DNA of 6,835 nucleotides. Origin: Clostridia bacterium. Its GTDB lineage: Bacteria; Bacillota; Clostridia; Oscillospirales; Acutalibacteraceae. Both the position numbers and the translations under genes were made by a program. Positions 6,093 through 6,835 of this stretch are shown here, in pieces. The stretch covers positions 1-6,835 of the forward strand of contig CAAGRQ010000225.1 of NCBI GenBank assembly GCA_900772705.1. Reading direction: 5' to 3'. Within the stretch, counting starts at the first letter, position 1. Each line of letters starts with the position of its first letter. The notes below the pieces were generated by a model, which worked only from the letters and a program-made list of their open reading frames with translations, was not told the DNA's origin and did not search any database.

Positions 6093-6835
6093 TTAAAGTC
6101 TCCAATAAATATATCCTGCATTTTCATATTCCTTGCGATTAAGCAATCCCTTAATATCAATAAGAACACTCTTATTTCCATTGTGCTTGAACATATTTTC
6201 AAAGTCGCTAAAGTTAAGGAATTTAAACTGTTCATGTGCAACCGCAAGAATAACCGCATCGCAATCTTTGATTGTGTCAATGTCAACAAATTCAATTCCA
6301 TAAAGACGTTTTGCTTCATCAACATCAGCTGTAGGATCTGCGATTATCGGTGTAATACCATACTCACGAAGCTCATTATAAATATCAATAATCTTTGTAT
6401 TTCTTGTGTCGGGGCAATTTTCCTTAAATGTAAAGCCGAGAATTGCAACCTTTGCGGTCTTTATCGAAACATCTGCTTTAATAAGATTTTTAACTGTATT
6501 TTCCGCAACGTACTTGCCCATATCGTCATTTATTCTTCTGCCGGAAAGAATAACCTGACTGTGATAACCAAGTTTTTCAGCCTTGTATGTAAGATAATAG
6601 GGGTCAACACCTATGCAATGACCTCCGACAAGTCCGGGATAGAATTTAAGGAAATTCCACTTTGTTCCTGCAGCTTCAAGTACTGATTTTGTGTCAATGC
6701 CCATCTTGTTAAAGATAATCGAAAGCTCATTCATAAATGCAATGTTTATATCTCTCTGTGAGTTTTCAATAACCTTTGCTGCTTCAGCAACTTTTATAGA
6801 TTCCGTAATCAGAAGAATGACACGCGTTTCAAATA
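6093..6835 (-). CDS. tviB: UDP-N-acetylhexosamine 6-dehydrogenase, TviB/WbpO type (5' end outside window)
   Basis: Enzymes of this family oxidise C6 of UDP-GlcNAc or UDP-GalNAc with two NAD+ in the cytoplasm, giving the UDP-uronic acid used in acidic capsules and O-antigens. About 246 C-terminal residues are present and the frame is open to the window edge, so the N-terminal Rossmann domain is missing only because of the cut. Visible family marks are SIKVAEAAKVIENSQRD with the following helix, the active-site segment GGHCIGVDPYYL (catalytic Cys codon at 6615-6617), GRRIND, the C-terminal UDP-binding motif FTFKENCPDTRN, and the usual YWRL ending. It is followed after 19 nt by the asparagine-synthase-like gene, in one operon. 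The residues just before SIKVAEAA are not typical of the family, but they lie at the edge and cannot be judged. TviB, WbpO and WbpA relatives differ in substrate, so GlcNAc versus GalNAc is not settled here. Confidence 0.9.
   Translation of the reverse strand, partial: FETRVILLITESIKVAEAAKVIENSQRDINIAFMNELSIIFNKMGIDTKSVLEAAGTKWNFLKFYPGLVGGHCIGVDPYYLTYKAEKLGYHSQVILSGRRINDDMGKYVAENTVKNLIKADVSIKTAKVAILGFTFKENCPDTRNTKIIDIYNELREYGITPIIADPTADVDEAKRLYGIEFVDIDTIKDCDAVILAVAHEQFKFLNFSDFENMFKHNGNKSVLIDIKGLLNRKEYENAGYIYWRL

Noticed and set aside
6183..6686. 167-codon open frame on the plus strand
   Set aside because: It lies antisense to well-conserved dehydrogenase coding sequence, is rich in Cys, Asn and Ile, and matches no known fold.
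1..6835. CRISPR array, tRNA or rRNA gene, toxin-antitoxin or phage-defence module
   Set aside because: No regularly spaced repeats, cloverleaf-like stretches, or nuclease or toxin motifs were seen; all recognisable coding content belongs to polysaccharide synthesis.

Overview
The window is an internal piece of a surface-polysaccharide (capsule or exopolysaccharide) biosynthesis operon. Every gene lies on the minus strand, so the operon reads from high to low coordinates. The background is AT-rich, start codons are preceded by strong AGGAG-type ribosome binding sites, one glycosyltransferase resembles Bacillus EpsD, and there is an EpsG-like gene start. This suggests a low-GC member of the Bacillota, probably a clostridial gut-type organism. 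That assignment is inference; no marker gene is present.

In transcription order the intact parts are: the C-terminal two thirds of a TviB/WbpO-type UDP-N-acetylhexosamine 6-dehydrogenase (cut by the right edge); an asparagine-synthase-like protein with an ATP pyrophosphatase loop but no N-terminal glutaminase cysteine; an EpsD-like family 4 glycosyltransferase; a second GT-B-type glycosyltransferase; and, at the left end, a multi-pass acyltransferase-3 membrane protein. Together these would make a UDP-linked acidic amino sugar, possibly amidate its carboxyl group, add sugars to a lipid-linked repeat unit and acylate the product.

Between the intact genes lies debris. Two fragments of a WbpP/TviC-type NAD-dependent 4-epimerase sit on either side of the EpsD-like gene: an N-terminal piece at 4227-4490 with a stop in its Rossmann loop, and a central piece at about 2818-3036 with a stop, an altered catalytic tyrosine and no C-terminus. 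After the second glycosyltransferase comes the ribosome binding site and first ~17 codons of what looks like an EpsG-type membrane polymerase. This runs directly into the C-terminal third of another glycosyltransferase, paralogous to the preceding one, whose own end is frameshifted.

The second glycosyltransferase also changes base composition abruptly near position 1850: about 58% GC upstream and 20-40% GC downstream. The locus therefore looks like one reshaped by repeated recombination. I do not see a new kind of system; the interesting content is the mosaic structure and the loss of the epimerase step next to a dehydrogenase and a putative amide-forming enzyme.
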